Origin: Armatimonadota bacterium
Lineage (GTDB): Bacteria; Cloacimonadota; Cloacimonadia; Cloacimonadales; TCS61
Assembly (NCBI GenBank): GCA_030612605.1
Contig: JAUWNO010000053.1
Location: 1-9,801, forward strand
Direction of reading: 5' to 3'
DNA length: 9,801 bases
A program made the translations under genes and the position numbers. Positions 1 to 5,230 of the stretch are shown here, one piece after another. Every line of letters starts with the position of its first letter. Within the stretch, counting starts at the first letter, position 1. Below the pieces are notes generated by a model that saw only the letters and a list, made by a program, of their open reading frames with translations, ran no database searches and was not told where the DNA came from.

Positions 1-258
1 AGAGCGTTAGTAGTTAGAATCGGTCAAGCAGATAAAGTCGTTGTTAAAAGAATCAAAGAGATGCTGGAAAATATAAATATGACTTTTACAGGTGCAATTA
101 TAAATGGAATACATCCTCAAAAATACTACAGCCGATATGAATATAATTATTACTATTATTACTATTATGGAAAAGAAGAACTAAAAAAGAATGGAAATAT
201 ATCGAAAATCTCACGCAAAGATAAATCTGTTTCTGGATATCTTAAAAAAAAGAAGTGA
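1..258 (+). CDS. C-terminal end of bacterial tyrosine kinase (CpsD/CapB/Wzc-type BY-kinase), 5' truncated
   Basis: The gene enters from the left edge in frame 1, so its start, Walker motifs and membrane part are outside the window. What is visible reads VVRIGQADKVVVKRIKEML, then GAIINGI, then a tyrosine cluster encoded at 124-168 with 11 Tyr in 15 codons, ending in Gly. This arrangement (a NifH/MinD-like ATPase end with an '(I/V)xNG' strand followed by a Tyr-rich tail) is the hallmark of BY-kinases. In that family the tail is autophosphorylated in trans and controls capsule or exopolysaccharide polymerisation and export at the inner membrane. The reading frame continues about 30 codons past the Tyr cluster as a Lys-rich tail (YLKKKK at the end) and overlaps ispE by 68 nt. 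Such a tail is unusual and may reflect a lost stop or an indel. Family assignment is fairly sure; the exact gene name and the authenticity of the last 25-30 residues are not. Confidence 0.75.
   Translation, partial: RALVVRIGQADKVVVKRIKEMLENINMTFTGAIINGIHPQKYYSRYEYNYYYYYYYGKEELKKNGNISKISRKDKSVSGYLKKKK
124..168 (+). repeat. Tyrosine-codon simple repeat (TATTACTAT units) in kinase tail
   Basis: The Tyr cluster contains two tandem copies of the 9-mer TATTACTAT (148-156 and 157-165) plus a further TAT codon. Together they encode seven consecutive tyrosines before Gly. Gain or loss of a unit would change tyrosine number without changing frame. Confidence 0.6.
183..189 (+). other. In-frame A AAA AAG slippery heptamer at kinase/ispE junction
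   Basis: In the kinase frame the codons are CTA AAA AAG, giving the heptamer A AAA AAG, the same sequence used for -1 frameshifting in E. coli dnaX. It ends 1 nt before the ispE ATG. A -1 slip here would end the kinase at the TAA at 222-224 instead of the TGA at 256-258. I see no obvious downstream stem-loop stimulator, so function is speculative. Confidence 0.3.
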
Positions 259-1027
259 TGGTTTTCATCAGATAAGAACAATTTTCTCTGAAATTGAACT
301 TTTTGATTCAATAACATTTACTTTGACAGAAAATAATGCTATTAAGATTTTGGCGTGCAAAAATTTTATCAAAACTGAGGATAATTTAGTTTATAAAATT
401 GCGTTCTTTATAAAGAAAAATTATAATGTGAGAAAAGGTGTAAACATAAAATTAGAGAAGAATATTCCTATTGCTGCGGGTTTAGGTGGAGGTAGTAGTA
501 ATGCTGCACAAACCATTTTGGCACTTTCAGAATTATGGGATTTGGATTTATCTGAAAATGAGATGAATGAAATTGCTTCTAAGTTTGGAAGTGATATCAA
601 TTTCTTTTTAGTTGGAGGATGCGCTTCGGGTGAAGGAAGAGGAGAGAAAATTACCCCTCTTAACGATATTGAAATTAATAATATTTTATTGATTAATCCC
701 GGATTTGCGATTTCCAGCAAAGAAGCTTATAAAGCAACTACGATCTCAGATAATGAAAATTCAAATTGGAAAAAACTGCTTAAAACAGGAGATATTGCCT
801 TCTGTTACAACAAATTAGAAGAAACAGTTTGTGAAAGATTTTCCGAAATACATAATATAATCAAATATTTACAGGAAAATGGCGTGCAAAAAACAATGCT
901 GTCTGGCAGTGGAGCCACTGTTATTGGTTTTTGTCCGAATTATTACACAGCGAATAAAATTGCGAATTATTATTCCAAAAAAGGATATTGGAATCTTATA
1001 ACCAAAACTAAAAGGAGAACAAAATGA
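191..1027 (+). CDS. ispE: 4-diphosphocytidyl-2-C-methyl-D-erythritol kinase
   Basis: Cytoplasmic GHMP-family kinase that phosphorylates the 2-hydroxyl of CDP-ME with ATP in the non-mevalonate (MEP) isoprenoid pathway. At 278 aa it has normal length. The N-terminal substrate motif SHAKINLFLDIL carries Lys10, and DGFHQI follows at 23-28. The glycine-rich ATP loop IPIAAGLGGGSSNAA spans 92-106. GSD at 133-135 supplies the probable catalytic Asp135, and LSGSGATVIGF (237-247) is the third GHMP motif. The start at 191 places Lys10 exactly where E. coli IspE has it. Only weak purine-rich sequence (GAAGAA, 175-180) precedes it, so translation is probably coupled to the upstream kinase, which overlaps by 68 nt. 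The TGA stop overlaps the spoVG ATG (ATGA). Identification is secure. Confidence 0.97.
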   Translation: MEIYRKSHAKINLFLDILKKRSDGFHQIRTIFSEIELFDSITFTLTENNAIKILACKNFIKTEDNLVYKIAFFIKKNYNVRKGVNIKLEKNIPIAAGLGGGSSNAAQTILALSELWDLDLSENEMNEIASKFGSDINFFLVGGCASGEGRGEKITPLNDIEINNILLINPGFAISSKEAYKATTISDNENSNWKKLLKTGDIAFCYNKLEETVCERFSEIHNIIKYLQENGVQKTMLSGSGATVIGFCPNYYTANKIANYYSKKGYWNLITKTKRRTK

Positions 1028-1326
1028 ACATTACAGATGTTAAAGTTTTTATCCGAGAAGGAAATCAAAATCAACTTAAGGCTTTCGTAAACATCGTGAT
1101 CGACGATGCTTTTATTGTCAGGAACATCAAAGTAATCGAAGGTGAAAACGGTCTTTTTGTAGCAATGCCCAGCCGCAAATTAAGCAATGGTGAATATCGA
1201 GATATCGCTCATCCCATCAATACTGAAACCAGGAAACAAATTGAAGAATTAATAATTTCAAAATACAAAGAGGTTTTAAAAGACGCACTCTCTGCAGTAG
1301 GAGCAAGCGAAACTGATGTAGAATAA
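1024..1326 (+). CDS. spoVG: SpoVG family RNA/DNA-binding regulator
   Basis: A 100-aa protein matching SpoVG along its whole length. It has an N-terminal VKVFIRE strand, DDAFIVRNIKVIEG in the middle, the signature GLFVAMPSRK (43-52) and RDIAHPIN (59-66), then a C-terminal helix. SpoVG proteins are small dimeric nucleic-acid-binding regulators. The name comes from Bacillus sporulation, but they occur widely in non-sporulating bacteria, so it does not imply sporulation here. The start is fixed by AGGAG at 1013-1017, six nt before the ATG, and the ATG overlaps the ispE stop. In several phyla spoVG lies close to prs and ctc; here a small insertion separates them. I see no terminator directly after the stop. 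Confidence 0.96.
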   Translation: MNITDVKVFIREGNQNQLKAFVNIVIDDAFIVRNIKVIEGENGLFVAMPSRKLSNGEYRDIAHPINTETRKQIEELIISKYKEVLKDALSAVGASETDVE

Positions 1327-1339
1327 TTACGTGGCTCTT

Positions 1340-1353
1340 TTAAAAATTGAAAG
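1340..1353 (+). repeat. Left copy of 14-bp direct repeat flanking the intervening-sequence-protein cassette
   Basis: TTAAAAATTGAAAG occurs here, 13 nt after the spoVG stop, and again at 1872-1885 just before prs. The right copy contains the purine stretch that serves as the prs ribosome binding site. This fits duplication of original spoVG-prs intergenic sequence when the cassette inserted. The AT-rich composition means chance cannot be excluded. Confidence 0.5.
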
Positions 1354-1367
1354 GGTAAGTTAAAAAT

Positions 1368-1397
1368 AATATCCAATATTCAACACGGAATATCCAA
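1368..1397 (+). repeat. Left inverted-repeat arm of IVP cassette
   Basis: This 30-nt arm is complementary to 1811-1840 at 29 of 30 positions. The single exception is T1380 opposite G1828, a G-U wobble in RNA, so the transcript can pair along the full 30 nt. Two further pairs (1398-1399 with 1809-1810) are possible. Inside the arm the motif ATATCCAA occurs twice around CACGG. Confidence 0.9.
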
Positions 1398-1416
1398 TGA
1401 TGAAGGAAAAATCAAA

Positions 1417-1791
1417 ATGAGTGAAAAAGAAAAGAAGTTTGATTTGCAGGATCGTCTTATTGATTATGCGGTTAGAATTATTAAAGTTTCAGAACAACTA
1501 CCTGAAACAAAAGCAGGTAAACACATTTCTTCTCAAATGCTAAAAAGTGGTACCTCGCCTGCTCCAAATTACGGAGAAGCTCAAAGTGCTGAATCTAAGG
1601 CAGATTTTATTCATAAATTGAAAGTGGCTTTAAAAGAGTTGAGAGAGACTGAAGTGTGGTTGAAAATAATAGTTCGAGCTAAATTAATCCAACCTTCTAC
1701 AAAATTATCTCCTTTATTACAGGAGACGGATGAGTTAATTTCAATACTTTTTAAAAGCATTGATACTGCGAAAAAGAAAAAGGAGCGATAG
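1417..1791 (+). CDS. Four-helix-bundle protein, 23S rRNA intervening-sequence (IVP) family
   Basis: A 124-aa, highly charged, helical cytoplasmic protein. FDLQDRLIDYAVRIIK opens helix 1. The family's most conserved stretch, SGTSPAPNYGEAQSAES (44-60), is followed by DFIHKLKVALKELRET (63-78) and WLKIIVRAKLI. This is the TIGR02436-type four-helix bundle, first noted as the ORF inside 23S rRNA intervening sequences and related in fold to the Avd protein of diversity-generating retroelements. No reverse transcriptase or variable-repeat pair is present here, so an Avd role is not supported. The biochemical function of the family is unknown to me. The start at 1417 has AAGGA (1403-1407) nine nt upstream; ATGs at 1397 and 1400 are out of frame. 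The C-terminus is a Lys-rich tail. The gene lies in the loop of the long inverted repeat. Confidence 0.93.
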   Translation: MSEKEKKFDLQDRLIDYAVRIIKVSEQLPETKAGKHISSQMLKSGTSPAPNYGEAQSAESKADFIHKLKVALKELRETEVWLKIIVRAKLIQPSTKLSPLLQETDELISILFKSIDTAKKKKER

Positions 1792-1810
1792 CGACAAAAA
1801 TACTTGGATA

Positions 1811-1840
1811 TTGGATATTCCGTGTTGGATATTGGATATT
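1811..1840 (+). repeat. Right inverted-repeat arm of IVP cassette
   Basis: This arm is the reverse complement of 1368-1397 with one difference. It begins 19 nt after the IVP stop codon. The motif TTGGATATT recurs around CCGTG both inside the arm and immediately before it (1804-1812), so the right side carries one more motif copy than the left. Confidence 0.9.
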
Positions 1841-1871
1841 CAGGTTTTTTATGTTTAGTATATTGCCCAAC

Positions 1872-1885
1872 TTAAAAATTGAAAG
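1872..1885 (+). repeat. Right copy of 14-bp direct repeat, containing the prs ribosome binding site
   Basis: This is identical to 1340-1353. GAAAG (1881-1885) lies seven nt before the prs ATG at 1893 and is the only plausible Shine-Dalgarno sequence for that start. Confidence 0.5.
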
Positions 1886-1892
1886 AATAAAT

Positions 1893-2843
1893 ATGTACTC
1901 AAGGTTAAAAATATTCTCCGGGAATGCAAATATCAAGCTTGCTAATGAAGTAGCAAAATATGCCGGCATTCCCCTCAGCGACGCCGAAGTTTTTAAATTC
2001 TCTAATGATAATACATTTGTTAAAATAAATGAGAACGTTAGAGGAGCAGACACTTTTATAATCCAGCCAACATGTTATCCTGTAAATGATAGCTTGATGG
2101 AGCTTCTCATTATGATCGATGCTTTAAAAAGAGCATCTGCTCAGAGAATCAACTGCGTTATTCCTTACTTCGGTTATGCCAGAACAGATAAAAAGGACCA
2201 ACCGCGGGTTCCAATAACTGCCAAGTTGATAGCAGATATTTTAACGACTGCCGGTGCAAACCGGATTGTGGCGATGGATTTACATTCCAGCCAGATTCAA
2301 GGATTTTTCAATATTCCGGTCGATCATCTTTCAGCTCTGCCGATTTTTACCAGGTATTTCAAGGCTCATCTGGATTTGACTGATGCAGTTGTTGTGTCAC
2401 CGGATACAGGTGGAACAGATAGAGCTCGCTCTTTGGCAAAGAAATTGAGATGCGGTATAGCTATCGGAGATAAGCGTCGAACCGGAAATGATAATAAATC
2501 TGTAGTCTTAAATATCATTGGTGATGTGAAAGACAAAACAGCTATTATTTTCGACGACATTATAGATACTGGTGGCAGTCTTACAAAAATTGCCAAAGTT
2601 CTGATAGAGCATGGAGCAAAAAAAATCTTTGCTGCCTGCTCTCACGGAATTTTATCTGGAGAAGCAGTCAAGAACCTTGAAAATTCTCCCATTGAGAAAT
2701 TATTCATAACCAACTCAATTCCTTTATCTGATAAGGATAAGGTGAATTGCAAAAAAATCGTGCAATTATCAATAGCAGAACTTCTTGCTATTGCTATAAA
2801 AAAAATACATACGGAAGAATCGTTAAGCATATTGTTTAGATAG
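1893..2843 (+). CDS. prs: Ribose-phosphate pyrophosphokinase (PRPP synthetase)
   Basis: Makes 5-phosphoribosyl-1-pyrophosphate from ribose 5-phosphate and ATP, the precursor for purines, pyrimidines, NAD, His and Trp; cytoplasmic, typically hexameric class I. The 316-aa length is typical. Visible motifs are LKIFSGNANIKLA at the N-terminus, YFGYARTDKKDQPR (92-105), MDLHSSQIQGFF (128-139, metal/ATP region with His131), SPDTGG (169-174), DKRR of the flexible loop (193-196) and the PRPP-binding loop DDIIDTGGS (221-229). The frame is open back to an ATG at 1851, but family alignment starts at MYSRLKIFSG and GAAAG lies seven nt before 1893, so 1893 is chosen. The 14 extra upstream codons would fall in cassette-flank DNA. 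Confidence 0.96.
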   Translation: MYSRLKIFSGNANIKLANEVAKYAGIPLSDAEVFKFSNDNTFVKINENVRGADTFIIQPTCYPVNDSLMELLIMIDALKRASAQRINCVIPYFGYARTDKKDQPRVPITAKLIADILTTAGANRIVAMDLHSSQIQGFFNIPVDHLSALPIFTRYFKAHLDLTDAVVVSPDTGGTDRARSLAKKLRCGIAIGDKRRTGNDNKSVVLNIIGDVKDKTAIIFDDIIDTGGSLTKIAKVLIEHGAKKIFAACSHGILSGEAVKNLENSPIEKLFITNSIPLSDKDKVNCKKIVQLSIAELLAIAIKKIHTEESLSILFR

Positions 2844-2852
2844 ATTCCTAAC

Positions 2853-2857
2853 GGAGG
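2853..2857 (+). promoter_or_regulatory. Ribosome binding site fixing the GTG start of rplY
   Basis: GGAGG ends five nt before GTG at 2863. No in-frame ATG gives a full-length N-terminal bL25 domain, so this site decides the GTG start. Confidence 0.85.
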
Positions 2858-2862
2858 AAATA

Positions 2863-3504
2863 GTGAACTTAAATCTGGAAGTTGAACTTCGCAAAAAAGG
2901 TAAAAGATCTGATTTAAATGAGTTACGTAAAGCCGGTCTCATACCCGGCATTATTTATGGTGAAGGAAAAAAAGGAATTCCGATTTCTATTCACAAAACC
3001 TCCTTCCTCAAAGCATACAGAAAAGCCATTGGTGAAATGGTTTTCTATGATATTTCTGTTGATAATAAAAAAATCAAAACTGTTATTAGAGAGAAACAAA
3101 TTCATCCGGTCTCAAGAGAAATTATGCATATCGATTTCTTAGAACTTTATAAAGGAAAAGAAATCACTTTAGAAGTCCCTATCAAGATTGTTGGTGATGC
3201 ACCCGGTACTCATGAAGGCGGACTTCTGGAAGTGCTCGTTAGAAAAATCGAAATTTTATGCCTGCCAAAAGATGTTCCTGAAGAAATCGAGGTCGATGTT
3301 TCTAACCTTAATATTGGTGATGTCATTCATTTTTCGCAAATCAAATCGGAAGATATGCAAACAAAATTATCCGGTGATACAACTATCGTAGCAGTTCGCG
3401 CTCCAAGAAAAATCGAAGAAGTTGAAAAAGCTGAAGAAATTGAAGAGGAAGCTGTCGAAGCCGGAGAGGCTGCTGAAGAAAAAACTGAAGAAACTACCGA
3501 TTGA
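2863..3504 (+). CDS. rplY: 50S ribosomal protein bL25, long CTC/TL5 form
   Basis: Binds 5S rRNA in the large ribosomal subunit. The 213-aa protein is the two-domain form. An N-terminal L25 domain spans about residues 1-92 (LRKAGLIPGIIYG at 21-33; RREKQIHPVSREIMHIDF-like core at 76-92). A C-terminal TL5 beta domain spans about 98-182 (VPIKIVGDAPGTHEGG at 105-120). A Glu/Ala-rich acidic tail of about 30 residues follows, typical of CTC-type proteins. The start is GTG with a strong GGAGG five nt upstream. The stop overlaps the pth start as TGATG, implying translational coupling. The prs-ctc-pth order is widely conserved, and the acidic tail is normal for this form. Confidence 0.96.
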   Translation: MNLNLEVELRKKGKRSDLNELRKAGLIPGIIYGEGKKGIPISIHKTSFLKAYRKAIGEMVFYDISVDNKKIKTVIREKQIHPVSREIMHIDFLELYKGKEITLEVPIKIVGDAPGTHEGGLLEVLVRKIEILCLPKDVPEEIEVDVSNLNIGDVIHFSQIKSEDMQTKLSGDTTIVAVRAPRKIEEVEKAEEIEEEAVEAGEAAEEKTEETTD

Positions 3505-4085
3505 TGAAATTAATTGTCGGACTTGGTAACCCTGGAAAGAAATACAAAAATAACAGGCATAATGTGGGTTATCTTCTTTTGGAAAGATACAGCAAAAAAG
3601 CTAATCTTTCTTTTAAGAAACGAATAAAATATGATTTCATCAAAAATTCTGATGCGGTTTTCATTAAACCAAAAACATATATGAATAGAAGTGGAAACGC
3701 AGTTACATCGGTTTTTTCCAAATATAAATTTGATGATATTCTTGTAGTTGTGGATGATGTGAATCTTCCTCTTGGAGAAATCAGGTTGCGTAAAGAGGGA
3801 GGATTTGGAGGTCATAACGGGCTGAGATCAATTGCAGAAGCTCTTGGTTATGATGAATTCAAGAGACTCAGAATTGGTGTTAGTATCCCGGAGAATAAAA
3901 ATCTATCAGATTATGTTCTTTCCGATTTCTCTCAAGATGAACTTCAGATTCTGGAAATAGTGCTGAATTTTTCCGAAGCTCTTTTAAATAAATATTTGAA
4001 AAAAGATTTCAGCGGAATGCTGAATTATTATAGCAAATCTAAAGAATCCTATTCTGAGCAAATCTCAAAAGCTCAGAATCAATAG
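3504..4085 (+). CDS. pth: Peptidyl-tRNA hydrolase
   Basis: Cleaves the ester bond of peptidyl-tRNAs released by stalled ribosomes and recycles tRNA; cytoplasmic, essential in many bacteria. The 193-aa length is standard. Catalytic and substrate-binding residues are in place: GLGNPG with Asn9 (6-11), the RHNVG motif with catalytic His19, TYMNRSG with Asn61, DDVNLPLG with Asp84, and GGHNG (102-106) with Asn105. A TTG at 3501 is also in frame, but the ATG at 3504 overlapping the rplY TGA matches the family N-terminus MKLIVGLGNPG and is preferred. There is no separate Shine-Dalgarno site because the upstream sequence is the acidic tail of rplY, which supports coupled translation. Confidence 0.96.
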   Translation: MKLIVGLGNPGKKYKNNRHNVGYLLLERYSKKANLSFKKRIKYDFIKNSDAVFIKPKTYMNRSGNAVTSVFSKYKFDDILVVVDDVNLPLGEIRLRKEGGFGGHNGLRSIAEALGYDEFKRLRIGVSIPENKNLSDYVLSDFSQDELQILEIVLNFSEALLNKYLKKDFSGMLNYYSKSKESYSEQISKAQNQ

Positions 4086-4100
4086 ACCAAAGGAGGTTAA

Positions 4101-4388
4101 ATGCAAAGAAAGTATGAAAGTATGGTTGTCTTTTCACCATCTTTAACTGATGAAGCTTTAAAAGAAGAAAATGAAAAAATTCTTTCCTTCATCAAAGATA
4201 ACGATGGTGAAATATTGAAAACAGATGAATGGGGCAAGAAAACTCTTGCTTATGAAATCAAAAAATTCTATGAAGGTTTTTATTTTGTGAATTATTTCAA
4301 TCTTGAACCTGCCAAAACTTATGACCTTGAAAGAATTTACAGATTGAATGAAAACATCATTCGTTATAACCTTTTAGCTAATGATTAA
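4101..4388 (+). CDS. rpsF: 30S ribosomal protein bS6
   Basis: A 95-aa small-subunit protein that binds 16S rRNA as a heterodimer with bS18. YESMVVFSPSLTDEAL, then GKKTLAYEIKKFYEGFYFVNYF (partly shown), then LERIYRLNENIIRY form the characteristic beta-alpha-beta fold of S6. A near-perfect AGGAGGT (4091-4097) lies just upstream of the ATG. It heads the conserved rpsF-ssb-rpsR cluster and follows pth by 15 nt. In some bacteria the S6:S18 complex binds its own leader; no such leader structure is obvious in this short gap. Confidence 0.96.
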   Translation: MQRKYESMVVFSPSLTDEALKEENEKILSFIKDNDGEILKTDEWGKKTLAYEIKKFYEGFYFVNYFNLEPAKTYDLERIYRLNENIIRYNLLAND

Positions 4389-4400
4389 CAGGAGGAAAAA

Positions 4401-4844
4401 ATGGCTAAAGAATTGAGATTACCGAGGATTAACAGTGTGATAATTAGTGGTAGATTAACCCGAGACGTGGAGCTGCGATATACACAGAGTGGAACTCCTG
4501 TAGCAAAAGTTTCCATTGCTTTTGATCGTAGTTACAAAGATGCATCTGGCGAGTGGCAACAAGAAGCAAGCTTCATGGATGTTACAGTCTGGAGCAAACG
4601 TGGTGAGCAATGCGCTGAATATCTTAAGAAGGGAAGTCCTGTGCTTATAGAAGGTTATCTTAAAACACAAACCTACACTGATAAAAATAATCAAAATCGT
4701 AAATTTGTGGAAATTGTAGCACATCGAATCAATTTCTTAGAAAAATCTGAAATTGTCGCTCAAGCATCTGAGGAACAAACAGAAAAGAAGGTAAATGAAA
4801 AAGCGCCTGCTGCAACAACCACAGATGATGAGGTCCCTTTCTAA
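4401..4844 (+). CDS. ssb: Single-stranded DNA-binding protein
   Basis: Binds ssDNA as a tetramer during replication, repair and recombination. The 147-aa protein has an N-terminal OB fold (about 10-113): INSVIISGRLTRDVELRYT, then VAKVSIAFDR, then SFMDVTVW (57-64) and YLKKGSPVLIEGYLKTQTY. A flexible linker follows, and the conserved acidic tip DDEVPF at 142-147 recruits partner proteins (usual consensus DDDIPF). AGGAGG at 4390-4395 lies five nt before the ATG. The position between rpsF and rpsR is the classical one. Confidence 0.97.
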   Translation: MAKELRLPRINSVIISGRLTRDVELRYTQSGTPVAKVSIAFDRSYKDASGEWQQEASFMDVTVWSKRGEQCAEYLKKGSPVLIEGYLKTQTYTDKNNQNRKFVEIVAHRINFLEKSEIVAQASEEQTEKKVNEKAPAATTTDDEVPF

Positions 4845-4852
4845 AAAATATT

Positions 4853-4857
4853 GGAGA
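4853..4857 (+). promoter_or_regulatory. Ribosome binding site selecting the rpsR start
   Basis: GGAGA is followed by two adjacent ATGs at 4860 and 4863. The gap is two nt to the first and five nt to the second, so 4863 is favoured. An in-frame TTG at 4851 overlaps the site itself and is unlikely. Confidence 0.6.
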
Positions 4858-4862
4858 ATATG

Positions 4863-5225
4863 ATGCAGGAAAAAGTCGAAAAAATCGAAAAAAGCACACA
4901 GCCACCTGAAGCAAAACCTGAAGTAAAACCTGAAGAGAAAAAAAAAAATATACCAAGAGGTCAGGGAAGAACAAAATACTCGAGACCCGGAGGTAGATTC
5001 TCTAATAAAAAATTCTTTTTCAAGAAGAAAGCATGTTTCTTCTGCAAAAACAAAAAAGTTGAGATAGATTACAAAGACGTTTCCTTAATGAAAAGATTTG
5101 TTTCTGTAAATGGAAAAATCACTCCTCGCAGATTTTCGGGAACGTGTGCCAAACACCAAAGAAAATTGGCTACTGAAATCAAAAAAGCACGTCAGATGGC
5201 ATTAATTCCGTTTATCGAACAATAA
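4863..5225 (+). CDS. rpsR: 30S ribosomal protein bS18, zinc-ribbon (C+) form with N-terminal extension
   Basis: Small-subunit protein that pairs with bS6 on the platform. The C-terminal part is classical S18: VEIDYKDVSLMKRFVS, KITPRRFSGT and QRKLATEIKKARQMALIPF. At 120 aa it is about 40 residues longer than usual. The extra N-terminus is Lys/Glu/Pro-rich low complexity with a PEAK/PEVK/PEEK repeat encoded by three 12-nt units (4905-4940) and an A11 run (4938-4948). Cys58 and Cys61 (CFFC) with Cys95 and His98 (CAKH) form a probable zinc-binding set, the C+ state that many S18 proteins have lost. The ATG at 4860 would add one Met. The stop is a tandem TAA TAG. Confidence 0.95.
   Translation: MQEKVEKIEKSTQPPEAKPEVKPEEKKKNIPRGQGRTKYSRPGGRFSNKKFFFKKKACFFCKNKKVEIDYKDVSLMKRFVSVNGKITPRRFSGTCAKHQRKLATEIKKARQMALIPFIEQ
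4905..4940 (+). repeat. Three 12-nt tandem units in rpsR N-terminal extension
   Basis: CCTGAAGCAAAA, CCTGAAGTAAAA and CCTGAAGAGAAA are consecutive and in frame, encoding PEAK, PEVK and PEEK. An 11-A homopolymer (4938-4948) overlaps the last unit. Confidence 0.75.
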
Positions 5226-5230
5226 TAGAA

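Larger units (their letters stand above)
1368..1840 (+). mobile_element. IVP cassette: four-helix-bundle gene enclosed by 30-nt inverted repeats
   Basis: One small gene (1417-1791) lies between two complementary 30-nt arms, giving a compact unit of about 470 bp. With the flanking 14-bp direct repeat (1340-1353 and 1872-1885) it behaves like an insertion of about 530 bp between spoVG and prs. No transposase is encoded. Related proteins are known from intervening sequences inside 23S rRNA genes, where terminal complementarity forms a stem cut by RNase III. Here the same architecture sits in an mRNA operon. Mobility is inferred from structure and is not demonstrated. Confidence 0.55.

Noticed and set aside
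421..720. Minus-strand open frame inside ispE
   Set aside because: It is a shadow of the ispE coding frame with no start signal or family resemblance.
1417..1791. Avd accessory protein of a diversity-generating retroelement
   Set aside because: The fold is related, but there is no reverse transcriptase, template repeat or variable repeat in the window, and the flanking inverted repeats fit the intervening-sequence family better.
1368..1840. Toxin-antitoxin or CRISPR-like unit
   Set aside because: There is only one gene and one inverted repeat pair, with no direct repeat array, no second small gene and no toxin fold.
1840..1862. Terminator in the T run after the right cassette arm
   Set aside because: A T6 run (1845-1850) follows the arm, but the pairing partner is over 400 nt upstream beyond a translated gene, so a classical terminator hairpin is not formed.
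1751..2053. Minus-strand open frame of 100 codons
   Set aside because: It is antisense to prs and to the cassette arm. The repeated NIQYP residues come directly from the inverted-repeat motif.
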